Source: Rhodocyclus tenuis (GTDB taxonomy: Bacteria > Pseudomonadota > Gammaproteobacteria > Burkholderiales > Rhodocyclaceae). Taken from it: a DNA stretch of 64,000 nt. The notes beneath the pieces are model-generated. The model was not told the origin of the DNA and ran no database searches. It saw only the letters and a program-made list of their open reading frames with translations. The stretch lies in NCBI RefSeq assembly GCF_014197755.1, contig NZ_JACIGE010000013.1:1-64000 (forward strand), given 5' to 3'. Of this stretch, positions 9,861 to 18,669 are shown piece by piece (within the stretch, counting starts at the first letter, position 1; each line of letters starts with the position of its first letter). A program made the translations under genes and the position numbers.

Positions 9861-9884
9861 CGTTATGGTGGCACATATATTGCG
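9861..9884. promoter_or_regulatory. ModE-box-like palindrome (proximal to TonB receptor)
   Basis: The arms are CGTTATGG and TATATTGCG with a 7-base spacer, the same 24-bp layout as the boxes at 8921 and 9730. It ends about 100 bp before the receptor start codon, a sensible place for a repressor site. Confidence 0.5.
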
Positions 9885-9986
9885 CTCACCAGAGCATCGC
9901 CACGTCACCCCGGCCAATGGGGTTGGCCGAAAAAGGGTGGCCGGCGTCACATTCGTCCTGATCCAGCTCACCAAGAAAGAGTGCAG

Positions 9987-12023
9987 ATGAAACTGAAAAA
10001 CTATCCCGTTCCATGCCTGCTTAGCCTCGCGGTATCGCTGGCACTGCAGGGGCTGGCGCACGCCGGCGACAGCGCAAGCTCCGACAGCAAGGTGTTCACC
10101 CTTGGCCAGATCTCGGTAACGGCGGCGCGCATCGACGAGAACCCGGTCGGCACGGCAACGCTCGACGCCGAGCAGTTGCGCGACTTCGACAAGGACGGCC
10201 TCGCCGACGCAGTCAATCTCGTTCCCGGCGTCGCCTCGACCGCCGGCGCCGGCAACCGCAACGAGGCGCTGATCAGCGTGCGCGGTTTCGATCGCTGGCA
10301 GGTGCCGCTGCTGATGGACGGCATCCGCCTCTATCTGCCGGCCGACAACCGCATCGACTTTGACCGCTTCCTGACGCCTGACCTCTCCGAAATCCAGATT
10401 TCCAAGGGCTACGTGTCGGTACTCAACGGCCCGGACGGCATGGGCGGCGCGATCAATCTGGTGACGCGCAAGCCGGTCAAACCGTTCGAAGGCGAAGTGC
10501 GGGCTTCGATGGCGCTCGGCAACGATGGTCGCTACAACGGCAACACGCTCTATACCAATCTCGGTGGGCGCAGCGACATCGGCTACTACCAGGTCAGCGT
10601 CGAGCAGCGCGACGTGGACCACTGGCAGCTATCCCGGGATTTCAAGCCGACCGTCGCCGAGGACGGTGGCAACCGCGACCACACCAGCAAGAACGACTGG
10701 CGCGTCAACCTCAAGGCCGGCATCACGCCCAACGCCACCGACGAGTACTCGCTCAACTTCGTCAAGCAGAGCGGTGAGAAGCACGGTATCGGCGCGGTAA
10801 CCGGCATGTCGACGATAAGCACCTGGGACTGGCCGAAATGGGACACCTGGAGCCTGTACTGGCTGTCGCACACGCAGATCACCGACAAGACCTACGTCAA
10901 GACCAAGGCCTACTACAACACCTTCGAGAATGACCTGGTCGCCTACACCAATGTCACGCTGAACACGAAGAACTGGACAAGCTCCTACGACGACAACGCC
11001 AAGGGCGCCAGCGTCGAACTCGGTACCGATCACTTCGCGCAGCAGACGCTGAAGACGGCGCTGCACTTCCGCCGCGACGAGCACACCGAATGGCAGCTGA
11101 CACACGCCAGCGGTTTCACCGAGCCGAAACAGACGACGATCGAGGACACGCTATCGCTGGCCGTCGAGGACACCTGGCATGTCACGCCGAAACTCGATCT
11201 GGTCGGCGGCATCAGCCGCGACGCGCGCTTCTCCAGGCAGGCGCAGGAATACGCGAGCAATGTGCTGTTCAACCAGCCGATCGCCGACAGTTTCGCCACC
11301 AACTACCAGGCGGCGGCGATCTACCGCTATCGCGACAGCGGCAAGCTGCACCTGTCGGCATCGAACCGCACGCGCTTCCCGACCATGTTCGAGCGCTTCA
11401 GTTCGCGCTTCGGCGGTGCCATCTCCAATCCCGGACTCAAACCGGAACGCGCGCTCAATCTCGAACTCGGTGTCGCCGACGAGCTGCTGCCGGGTCTGCG
11501 CGGCGAGGCGGCGCTGTTCCACAGCCGTGTCGACGATGCCATCCAGTCGGTGCAGGTTCTCTACAACGGCAACTATTACGGGCAGAACCAGAACGTCGGC
11601 GAAGCGACGTTCAAAGGCATCGAACTCGGGCTGAAGGCGCGTTTCTCCGACTCGCTCGAGGTCGGCGGCAACTACACCTACATCCACACGCACATCAACA
11701 ACCCCAACGACTCGAGCGCACGGCTGACGACGACGCCGCAGAACAAGGCCTTCCTCTATGCCAAGTGGCGGCCGCTCGCGGCACTCAGCGTCATCCCCAA
11801 TCTTGAGTACGCGAGCCCGCGCTGGTCGTCCACGGCGGTCGGGACTGGCTACGTGCAGACCGGCGAATACGCGCTGCTCAACGTCAAGCTTGAATACAAG
11901 CTGCGCCGCGACTGGGATGTCTCGCTCTCCGCACGCAACCTGCTCGACAAGAATTATCAGCTCGTCGACGGCTATCCGCAGGAAGGCCGCAACTTCCTCA
12001 TCGCCACCCGCTTCCAGTTCTGA
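9987..12023 (+). CDS. TonB-dependent outer-membrane receptor (candidate Mo-compound receptor)
   Basis: The product is 678 residues with a signal peptide ending at HAG. A TonB-box-like stretch (VFTLGQISVTA) and a plug domain (about 45-160, with VNLVPGV, ALISVRGFD, GPDGMGGAINLVTRKP) come next. The 22-strand barrel ends in the aromatic residue Phe (ATRFQF) that marks outer-membrane proteins. The start is the ATG at 9987, placed just before the signal peptide. Similar receptors import siderophores, cobalamin or metal chelates. Two ModE-like boxes upstream and downstream oxyanion-type binding proteins suggest that the substrate is molybdate, tungstate or a Mo-chelate; this is inference. It starts an apparent operon reaching to exbD at 20547. 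Confidence 0.85.
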   Translation: MKLKNYPVPCLLSLAVSLALQGLAHAGDSASSDSKVFTLGQISVTAARIDENPVGTATLDAEQLRDFDKDGLADAVNLVPGVASTAGAGNRNEALISVRGFDRWQVPLLMDGIRLYLPADNRIDFDRFLTPDLSEIQISKGYVSVLNGPDGMGGAINLVTRKPVKPFEGEVRASMALGNDGRYNGNTLYTNLGGRSDIGYYQVSVEQRDVDHWQLSRDFKPTVAEDGGNRDHTSKNDWRVNLKAGITPNATDEYSLNFVKQSGEKHGIGAVTGMSTISTWDWPKWDTWSLYWLSHTQITDKTYVKTKAYYNTFENDLVAYTNVTLNTKNWTSSYDDNAKGASVELGTDHFAQQTLKTALHFRRDEHTEWQLTHASGFTEPKQTTIEDTLSLAVEDTWHVTPKLDLVGGISRDARFSRQAQEYASNVLFNQPIADSFATNYQAAAIYRYRDSGKLHLSASNRTRFPTMFERFSSRFGGAISNPGLKPERALNLELGVADELLPGLRGEAALFHSRVDDAIQSVQVLYNGNYYGQNQNVGEATFKGIELGLKARFSDSLEVGGNYTYIHTHINNPNDSSARLTTTPQNKAFLYAKWRPLAALSVIPNLEYASPRWSSTAVGTGYVQTGEYALLNVKLEYKLRRDWDVSLSARNLLDKNYQLVDGYPQEGRNFLIATRFQF

Positions 12024-12038
12024 ACCCAAGGGAAAATC

Positions 12039-12596
12039 ATGATCAAGACATTTCGCGCCGCACTCCTCATCCCCGCCTTTGCCGCCATCGCCTTCGCCTT
12101 CTCCGGCAACGCCATGGCACACAGCAAGGCCGCCGATCCCTCGAAGTACGTCACGCAAAGCATCGCCGTTGCCGGCGCCGTCGAGCACAAGCTCAGGCTC
12201 AGCGTCGACGACCTGAAGGCCTTCCCGCCATCGCAGGTAAGCGACACACCGCTCGTCTGCCAGTCGGGCGCCAAGGTCGGACAGCTGGAGAACATCAAGG
12301 GCGTCCTCCTGCGCGACGTTCTCGAAAAAGCCAGCGTCGTCTCGAAAAACCACAACGACGTCAAGAAGACGGTCGTCATCGCCAAGGCATCCGACGGCTA
12401 CAAGGTCGTATTTTCCTGGAGCGAGCTCTTCAACTCGCCGCTTGGCGAAGGCGTCATCGTCTTCTTCGAGAAGGACGGCAAGGCGCTTGAAGACGACGAA
12501 GGCCGGATCGCCCTGGTATCGACCAAGGACATCCGTACCGGCCCGCGCCACGTCAAATGGCTCAAGGCTATCGAGGTGAAGAAGATCGTCGACTGA
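12039..12596 (+). CDS. Small periplasmic molybdopterin-binding-domain (sulfite-oxidase-fold) protein
   Basis: The 185-residue product has a signal peptide (cleavage near AMAHSK) and one domain resembling the oxidoreductase molybdopterin-binding fold (PF00174). Visible are a conserved-type Cys in TPLVCQSG, LENIKGVLLRDVLEKA, DGYKVVFSWSELFN and RTGPRHVKWLKAIEVKK near the end. Such stand-alone domains occur in periplasmic proteins; whether this one holds Moco, Mo or only retains the fold cannot be told from sequence. It lies 15 bp after the first receptor and 44 bp before the second, clearly inside the transport operon, so it may be a periplasmic Mo- or chelate-handling factor. Confidence 0.75.
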   Translation: MIKTFRAALLIPAFAAIAFAFSGNAMAHSKAADPSKYVTQSIAVAGAVEHKLRLSVDDLKAFPPSQVSDTPLVCQSGAKVGQLENIKGVLLRDVLEKASVVSKNHNDVKKTVVIAKASDGYKVVFSWSELFNSPLGEGVIVFFEKDGKALEDDEGRIALVSTKDIRTGPRHVKWLKAIEVKKIVD

Positions 12597-12640
12597 GCCG
12601 GCCCGCGCCGCCAGGCGCAGTACGCAAAAAGGGAGAAATA

Positions 12641-14887
12641 ATGAACAAGGCACCTCGCCGCGCGGCATTCCGTCGCCGGCTTATCGCCACGCTGGTGGCG
12701 TCACTCTGTGGCGCTATCGCGCACGCCGAAGACACACTGCTCGGCACGGTCGAAGTCTCGGCCGATGCCGAAAAAGTGTCAGCAGCCGGCATGCAGCCAG
12801 ACCGTAGCAGCCCGTCGACGGCGTATGTCGTCGATCAGGAAGCGATGCGCCTCTACGACACGCCGGGCGGCACCAATCCCTATACGGCGCTCGCCGAGAT
12901 TCCTGGCGTCAAGGTAAGCACGGTCGACGCCTACGGACTGAACAACACGCAGGGCGGGCAGAAGGGCCTGCGCGTACGCGGCGAGGTGAGCACGCACGGT
13001 GTCGCCGGCACGTTCGAGGGCCTGCCGCTCGGCGGCCCCGGCCCCGGACCGGGCTATCTGTTCCTGTTCGACAAGGAGAACATCGAGAGCATCCGCTTCG
13101 CGCAAGGCGCCATTTCGGCCGACCAGACGGCCTTGTTCACGTCCTTCGGCGCCATCGACACCCGCCTGCTCTGGCCGCGCGAAGAAGCCCGCCGCCAGAT
13201 CAGCTCGAGCATCGGCAGCGAGGGTTTCCACCGCAACTTCGTGCGTCTCGACAGCGGCCGTCTCGCCAGTGGCACGGCGCTTTTCTTCTCGGCATCCGAT
13301 ACCAAGGCCAACAAATGGCGCGGCTACGGCGACGCGCCCGCCAACCGCGCCAATTACGAGTTCGCGCTCGACCAGCGCGTGGGCGATCTGCGCGTCAAGC
13401 TTGCACTGGCGCAGAACGACCAGTCGCAGAACAACTACAAGGCGCTGACCTACGCGCAGGCGACCGACCTCAATCGTTTCCGCAACTACGACTACGTCAA
13501 CAATCCGGCCAACTCCGACCACTACAACTACAACCGGCAGGACTTCCGCAATCAGGTGGCACTCGCCGAGATCGAATACGCCTTCTCGCCGCAGACGACA
13601 CTGACGTTCAAGCCCTATTACGCGAAGGAAGAAGGCTATTACCTCTATGCCAGCGTTCCAGCTAGCCAGCCCAACAACACCACTCAGGTGCAGAAGTGGC
13701 TCTTCGACCACACGACTTACGGCCTCAGCAGCGAGTTGCGCACCGTACTCGCCGACACCGACCTCAAGTTCGGCTATTCGTGGACTTCGACCGAGCCGCC
13801 GGGGCCGCCAACGACGCGCAAGCAATACCGGATCGTCAACGGCAATCTCGTCTTCCAGCAGTGGTCGCTGCTGTCAAAGGTCGTCGACCGGCACGAGTTC
13901 GAGAATTTCTATGCGACGGCGAAGCACAGTTTCGGCGATCTGACGCTGCGCGGCGGCCTGCGTTACGCGGTCGAGACGCTGCCTGGCATCAATGCCTACA
14001 ACACCAATGGCATCGGCGATGTCTCGGCTGACGAGGCGATCTCCAGCGCCACGCTCAACGCGACGCGCAGCGTGAAAAGCCGCAGTTTCGGCAACTGGTT
14101 GCCGGAAGTCGGCGTCTCCTACGACCTGCGTCCGGGCGTCGAGGTGCACGCCAGCCTCGGCCGCAACATCGGCGCACCGTCGTTCGACGCCTTCAACCAG
14201 GCGCCGGCCGGCGGCATCACCACCAGCCAGCAGTACTGGGACCGGATCGAACCCGAACTGTCGACCAACCTCGACATCGGCGCCCGCCTGCGCTTCGACA
14301 AGGTCTACATCGACCCGACGATTTACTTCTCGCGCACGCGCAACAAGGCGGTCAGCGTCTTCAGCTCGACCACCAACACGGTGTACGGGCAGAACGTCGG
14401 CAAGACACAGGGCAGCGGCTTCCAGCTCGCCGCCGGCTGGTCGGCGACGAACACGCTGCAGCTGTTCACCGCGCTGTCGTACAGCCTGTCGTCGTTCACC
14501 GAGGATGTGCGCACCACCGGTGGCGCCATCCTGCCGGTCGAAGGCAAACAGCTGCCCGACGTGCCGAAGTGGATGGGCAACGTCGGCGCCGCGTGGCGGC
14601 AGAACGGTTTCACCGTCGCGCCGATCGTCCAGTACGTCGGTCCGCGCTGGGCGACGACCGACTACACCCAACGTGTGCCCGGCTATTTCACCGCCGACCT
14701 GACGCTCGGCTACGGCGAGAAGAGTCACTGGGGCAAATGGGACGTCTCGCTGGCGATCCTGAACGTCTTTGACCGCAAGTACATCGGCCAGATCAGCACC
14801 AGCGAAGTCAACACCTCGGCCACCGGCGCCATCTACTACCCCGGTGCACCGCGCACGGCGGTGGCCTCCGTCAGCCTCACTTTCTAA
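12641..14887 (+). CDS. Second TonB-dependent outer-membrane receptor
   Basis: The product is 748 residues with a signal peptide ending near AHAED. The plug domain (about 40-170) contains NPYTALAEIPGVKV and QGGQKGLRVRGE, and the barrel ends with Phe (VASVSLTF). The start at 12641 has a clean GGGAGA ribosome site 6 bp upstream. It differs clearly from the first receptor (for example GGPGPGPG in the plug), so the two are not a recent duplication. It is followed 10 bp later by the BtuF-like gene. In this context it should deliver the substrate, or a second form of it, to the ABC importer encoded next. Confidence 0.87.
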   Translation: MNKAPRRAAFRRRLIATLVASLCGAIAHAEDTLLGTVEVSADAEKVSAAGMQPDRSSPSTAYVVDQEAMRLYDTPGGTNPYTALAEIPGVKVSTVDAYGLNNTQGGQKGLRVRGEVSTHGVAGTFEGLPLGGPGPGPGYLFLFDKENIESIRFAQGAISADQTALFTSFGAIDTRLLWPREEARRQISSSIGSEGFHRNFVRLDSGRLASGTALFFSASDTKANKWRGYGDAPANRANYEFALDQRVGDLRVKLALAQNDQSQNNYKALTYAQATDLNRFRNYDYVNNPANSDHYNYNRQDFRNQVALAEIEYAFSPQTTLTFKPYYAKEEGYYLYASVPASQPNNTTQVQKWLFDHTTYGLSSELRTVLADTDLKFGYSWTSTEPPGPPTTRKQYRIVNGNLVFQQWSLLSKVVDRHEFENFYATAKHSFGDLTLRGGLRYAVETLPGINAYNTNGIGDVSADEAISSATLNATRSVKSRSFGNWLPEVGVSYDLRPGVEVHASLGRNIGAPSFDAFNQAPAGGITTSQQYWDRIEPELSTNLDIGARLRFDKVYIDPTIYFSRTRNKAVSVFSSTTNTVYGQNVGKTQGSGFQLAAGWSATNTLQLFTALSYSLSSFTEDVRTTGGAILPVEGKQLPDVPKWMGNVGAAWRQNGFTVAPIVQYVGPRWATTDYTQRVPGYFTADLTLGYGEKSHWGKWDVSLAILNVFDRKYIGQISTSEVNTSATGAIYYPGAPRTAVASVSLTF

Positions 14888-14897
14888 GGAGTCCAGC

Positions 14898-15914
14898 ATG
14901 AACCGATTGCTTGTTACCCTGCTCGCCGCATTGACGCTGAGTCTCGGCGCGCAGGCGCGCGAAATCACCGACATGGCCGGGCGCCACGTCGTCATTCCCG
15001 ATCGCATCGAACGCGTTTTCGGCGCCGCGCCGCCGCTCAACGTGCTGCTGCACGCCGTTGCCCCGGAAACGATGCTCGGGCTGTCCTTCCCGGTACCGCC
15101 CGAAGCGCGCCCGTACTTCCCCGAACGCCTGCGCGGTCTGCCGGTGGTCGGCGGCGTGTTCGGCATGGGCCAGCAGATGAATCCGGAAAGCGTGCTGATG
15201 CAGAAGCCGGATGTGGCGCTGGCGTGGAAGAGCCCGTTCATCGACCAGGCGCGCATCGAGTCGGCCTTTGCCCGCATCGGTCTGCCGGTGGTTTTCGTCC
15301 AGCTCGACACCACGGCCGAATGGCCGGCAGCCTTGCGCTTTACCGGCCGCCTGCTCGGCCACGAGGCCAAGGCGGAAGAGGAAGCGCGTGCCGTCGAGCA
15401 GGTGCTGGCACGCGTCGGCAAGGTGGTCAACGCGGTCCCGGAAGCGCAGCGGCCACGCGTCTACTACGCCGAAGGCCCGGACGGTCTGGCCACCGACTGT
15501 CACCGCTCATTCCACACCGAAGCGATTGAACTCGCCGGCGGCTATAACGTTTTCCGCTGCGAGCCCAAGGACCACATGGGTATGGAGCGGGTCAGCATCG
15601 AACAGGTGCTGGCCTTCGCGCCGGACATCATCATCGCGCAGGACCGCAATTTCGTCGCCAGCGTCGGCAAGGACGCGCGCTGGCGCGGCGTCAAGGCGGT
15701 ACAGGCCGGACGCGTGCTGGTGGTGCCGCGCTGGCCGCACAACTGGATCGACCGGCCGCCATCAATCATGCGCGTCCTCGGCATCCAGTGGCTGGCCAAC
15801 CAGTTCTATCCGCAGGCCTATCCCTTCGAGTTGCGCCGCGAAACACGTGAGTTCTACCAGCGTTTCCTCGGCGTCAGCCTGAGCGATGCCGAGATTGACG
15901 CGCTCTTCCGCTGA
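14898..15914 (+). CDS. BtuF/MolA-type periplasmic binding protein of an ABC importer
   Basis: The 338-residue product has a signal peptide (cut near AQAREI) and the class III (helical-backbone) binding-protein fold. REITDMAGRHVVIPDRIERVF opens the first lobe, PDVALAWKS and a long linking helix lie in the middle, and IEQVLAFAPDIIIAQD and VPRWPHNWIDRPPS form the second lobe. This class serves cobalamin, siderophores, haem and, in Haemophilus MolA, molybdate/tungstate. The start at 14898 has AAGGAG upstream. It overlaps the permease start by 29 bp. The substrate is inferred from operon context only. Confidence 0.87.
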   Translation: MNRLLVTLLAALTLSLGAQAREITDMAGRHVVIPDRIERVFGAAPPLNVLLHAVAPETMLGLSFPVPPEARPYFPERLRGLPVVGGVFGMGQQMNPESVLMQKPDVALAWKSPFIDQARIESAFARIGLPVVFVQLDTTAEWPAALRFTGRLLGHEAKAEEEARAVEQVLARVGKVVNAVPEAQRPRVYYAEGPDGLATDCHRSFHTEAIELAGGYNVFRCEPKDHMGMERVSIEQVLAFAPDIIIAQDRNFVASVGKDARWRGVKAVQAGRVLVVPRWPHNWIDRPPSIMRVLGIQWLANQFYPQAYPFELRRETREFYQRFLGVSLSDAEIDALFR

Positions 15915-16947
15915 AGCACTGCCGCCGCCACGGCCGCTGCCCGGCTTCTCCTGGCCGGGACCGCTCCTGCTCATGGTGGCGGCGGCGATGCTGCTGGCGC
16001 TGGCCTACGGACGCTATCCGCTGGCGCCGAGCGAGGTAGTGCAGTACTTCCTCGCCGCCGGCGGCTTTGCCGAAATGGAGCCGGAACGACAGGCGCTGCT
16101 GCACAACCTGATCGTCGACATCCGCCTGCCGCGTGTGCTCGCGGCGGTTTTGGTCGGTGCCGGGCTGGCGGTTTCCGGTGCCGCCTTCCAGTCGGTATTC
16201 CGCAATCCGCTGGTTTCACCCGGGCTGCTCGGCGTTCTCGCCGGCGCAGCGGCCGGCGCCGCGCTCGGCATGCTGCTCTCGGGCAACTGGTGGGTGATGC
16301 AGCTGGCGGCGTTCGCCATGGGCGTCGCGGCGGTCGGCGTCGGCGTCGGTATCGCCGCGCTGTTCGGACACTCGCTGGTCATGCTGGTGCTCGGCGGCAT
16401 CATCAGCGGCTCGCTGTTCACGGCCATCCTGTCGCTGATCAAGTATCTCGCCGACCCGTACAACCAGCTGCCGGCGATCGTGTACTGGCTGATGGGCAGC
16501 CTGGCGATGGCCGAGCTTGGCGACATCGGCCGGCTGGCGGTGCCGATGCTGGTCGGCATCGTTTTCCTCGCCAGCCTCGGCCGCGCGCTCGACGCGCTGG
16601 CGATGGGCGACGACGAGGCGCGCGCGCTCGGCGTGCCGGTCACCGCCGTGCGCTACGGCGTCATCGCCGCGGCAACGCTGGTGTCGGCGCTGACCGTGTC
16701 GCTCTCCGGAATCATCGGCTGGGTCGGCCTGCTGGTGCCGCACGTCGCGCGCCTGCTCACCGGTCCGGGCAACGTCCGCCTGCTGCCGGCCAGCGCCTGC
16801 TTGGGCGCGATCTTCCTGCTGCTCGCCGATGGCATTGCGCGCAACCTGTCGGAAACCGAAATCCCGATCGGCATCGTCACCGAGCTGCTCGGCATCCCCG
16901 CCTTCCTGCTCGTGCTGCACCGCGCCCGGCGCAGCTGGGTGACGTGA
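15886..16947 (+). CDS. BtuC/MolB-type ABC importer permease
   Basis: The 353-residue integral inner-membrane protein of the FecCD/BtuC family should have about ten membrane helices. Typical motifs are RLPRVLAAVLVGAGLAVSGAAFQ (about 83-105), NPLVSPGLLGVLAGA (about 107-121), LGGIISGS, GWVGLLVPHVARLL and the C-terminal ELLGIPAFLLVL. It pairs with the ATPase that follows (stop and start overlap in TGATG) and the binding protein before it. The start is either the ATG at 15886 or a TTG at 15895; both lie within the preceding gene. Confidence 0.92.
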   Translation: MPRLTRSSAEALPPPRPLPGFSWPGPLLLMVAAAMLLALAYGRYPLAPSEVVQYFLAAGGFAEMEPERQALLHNLIVDIRLPRVLAAVLVGAGLAVSGAAFQSVFRNPLVSPGLLGVLAGAAAGAALGMLLSGNWWVMQLAAFAMGVAAVGVGVGIAALFGHSLVMLVLGGIISGSLFTAILSLIKYLADPYNQLPAIVYWLMGSLAMAELGDIGRLAVPMLVGIVFLASLGRALDALAMGDDEARALGVPVTAVRYGVIAAATLVSALTVSLSGIIGWVGLLVPHVARLLTGPGNVRLLPASACLGAIFLLLADGIARNLSETEIPIGIVTELLGIPAFLLVLHRARRSWVT

Positions 16948-17741
16948 TGCTGCAAGCCCGCCAACTGCATTTCCACTACGGTCGCAAGATCATCCTCGCC
17001 GGCGTCGACCTCGATCTGGCGCCAGGCGAACTCGTCTGCCTGCTCGGCAGCAACGGCGCCGGCAAGAGCACCCTGCTGCGCCTGCTGCTCGGCCTGATCA
17101 AGCCGTCAGTCGGCGAGGTGCTGCTTGCCGGCCGCCCGATCGGCGCCTTTACCCGACGCGCAGTGGCGACGCAAATCGCCTACGTGCCGCAAGGCCACGC
17201 CGCGCCCTTTCCCTACACGGTGCGCGAAGTGGTTCTGCTCGGCCGCCTGCCGAGCGGCAGCCTGTTCCGCGCACCGGGCGCCGAAGACCACGCGCACGTT
17301 ACCGAGGTGCTCGCCCGGATGGGCATCAGCCGGCTGGCCGACCGCCCATACACCGAGGTTTCCGGCGGCGAACGGCAGCTGGCGCTGATCGCGCGCGCAC
17401 TGGCGCAGGGCGCCCGCCTGCTGATCATGGACGAGCCGGGCAACGGACTCGATTTCGGCCACCAGCTGCGTCTGCTCGACTGCCTGCTCGAACTGAGCGA
17501 AGCCGGTTTCGGCATTCTCATGACCACGCACAACCCGGCGCATGTCGTCATGGGCTCGAACCGCGTCGTCGTTCTCGAAAACGGCGCCATCACCGCCGAT
17601 GGCGCGGCCGCACAGGTGCTGACGCCGGCCGCCGTTGCCGCGCTCTACCGCATCGACCCCGAGCGGCTGACGCAGGACCCGCTCAGCGGCACGATCAGCG
17701 TGCGCGCAAAACCCAGGATGAACGATGCGCACGCACACTGA
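16947..17741 (+). CDS. BtuD/MolC-type ABC importer ATPase
   Basis: The 264-residue ABC ATPase energises the adjoining permease. It has Walker A GSNGAGKS (about 35), a Q-loop in AYVPQGH, the signature VSGGERQLALIARAL, Walker B LLIMDEP and the switch His in TTHNPAHV. In the D-loop region the usual T-x-x-L-D reads GNGLDFGHQ, as in other FecE/BtuD-type ATPases. Start and stop are embedded in tight overlaps with its neighbours (TGATG before, 17 bp after), so the three importer genes form one transcript. Confidence 0.93.
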   Translation: MLQARQLHFHYGRKIILAGVDLDLAPGELVCLLGSNGAGKSTLLRLLLGLIKPSVGEVLLAGRPIGAFTRRAVATQIAYVPQGHAAPFPYTVREVVLLGRLPSGSLFRAPGAEDHAHVTEVLARMGISRLADRPYTEVSGGERQLALIARALAQGARLLIMDEPGNGLDFGHQLRLLDCLLELSEAGFGILMTTHNPAHVVMGSNRVVVLENGAITADGAAAQVLTPAAVAALYRIDPERLTQDPLSGTISVRAKPRMNDAHAH

Positions 17742-18669
17742 TCGACGGCAAATGCCGGCGCCCGCCGGCCCCCCCCGCCGACTCGCCCGGCAGTTGCTAG
17801 CGCTGCTGCTGGCAACGCTGCTGCTGGCGCAGATCGCCGCGGCGGCGACCGCCAGCGTCGAATCGCCAGCCGCGACACCGGCTGCCACGCCCCCGGTGCG
17901 CGTCGCCGTGGTCGGCGGTCTGGTGCTGTGCGGCGTCTGGCCGGCGCTTGCCGCGCTGGCCGAACAGGCCACGGGGCTGAGCATCGAAACCGTCGGCGCC
18001 GCGCCGAAGGAAGGCGTCGTTCCGCTGTTCCGCGCTGGCGAAGCCGACCTGCTGATCATCCACGGCAGCGACGAAGCCTACGCCCTACTCGCTGCCGGCG
18101 ACGCAGCACCGCTGCGCGCCTGGGCATTCAACGAACACGTCATCGTCGGCCCGCTGGCGGACCCGGCCGGCGTGCGCGGCGTCGCCAACGGCGCCGAGGC
18201 GATCCGGCGTATCGTCGCCGCCGACGCGCCGCTGATGGGCTTCCGCGATCCGGGCAGTTTCACCATCACGCACGCGCTGTTCCGCACTGCCGGCCGCAAA
18301 CCCGGCCCGCGGCAGCAGCTTTTCGACGACGGCGAGCGGCCGCAGGACGTGCTCGTCGCCGCTGCGCGCCACGGCGCCTACGCCGTCGTCGGCCACATTC
18401 CCGTCGCCTTCGGCAAGATGCCGTCGACCGGCACGCGCGTGCTGCTCGCCGGCGATCCGGCGATGCGCCGCGTCTATGTTGTCGTCGAACCGGGACCACG
18501 CCACCCGGCCGACACCGCCCGACGCGAACGCGCGCACCGGCTGGCCGACTACCTGCTCGGCAGCGCAGGCCAGCGCGATCTGCTGGCGGCCGATCACGCC
18601 GCTGGCGGGCCGTGGATATTCCCGCTGCCGGCAGCGGCAGTTGCCGGCAGCGCAGAGGATTCGCGATGA
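17725..18669 (+). CDS. TupA-like periplasmic oxyanion-binding protein
   Basis: The 314-residue secreted protein resembles the TupA type of tungstate/molybdate-binding proteins. After a signal peptide (hydrophobic run about 25-40) come VPLFRAGEADLLIIHGSDEA (about 90-109) and FNEHVIVGPLADPAGVRG, matching the TupA pattern FVIVGP-DPAG. EAIRRIVAADAPLMGFRDPGSFT follows, where TupA has a ligand-binding loop of the SRGDDSGT type. Here that loop reads FRDPGSF, so ligand contacts may differ. A second binding protein in a class II importer operon is unusual. The coding start contains eight C in a row (17769-17776). It overlaps tonB by ATGA. Confidence 0.75.
   Translation: MRTHTDRRQMPAPAGPPRRLARQLLALLLATLLLAQIAAAATASVESPAATPAATPPVRVAVVGGLVLCGVWPALAALAEQATGLSIETVGAAPKEGVVPLFRAGEADLLIIHGSDEAYALLAAGDAAPLRAWAFNEHVIVGPLADPAGVRGVANGAEAIRRIVAADAPLMGFRDPGSFTITHALFRTAGRKPGPRQQLFDDGERPQDVLVAAARHGAYAVVGHIPVAFGKMPSTGTRVLLAGDPAMRRVYVVVEPGPRHPADTARRERAHRLADYLLGSAGQRDLLAADHAAGGPWIFPLPAAAVAGSAEDSR

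Noticed and set aside
9987-14887. The two TonB receptors as cobalamin (BtuB) or siderophore receptors
   Set aside because: Not excluded, but ModE-like boxes, the TupA-like protein and the molybdopterin-fold protein fit Mo better, and no B12 or Fur signal was seen in front of the operon.
13874-15430. 518-residue leftward frame over the second TonB receptor and binding-protein genes
   Set aside because: It crosses two convincing genes and contains no known motif.
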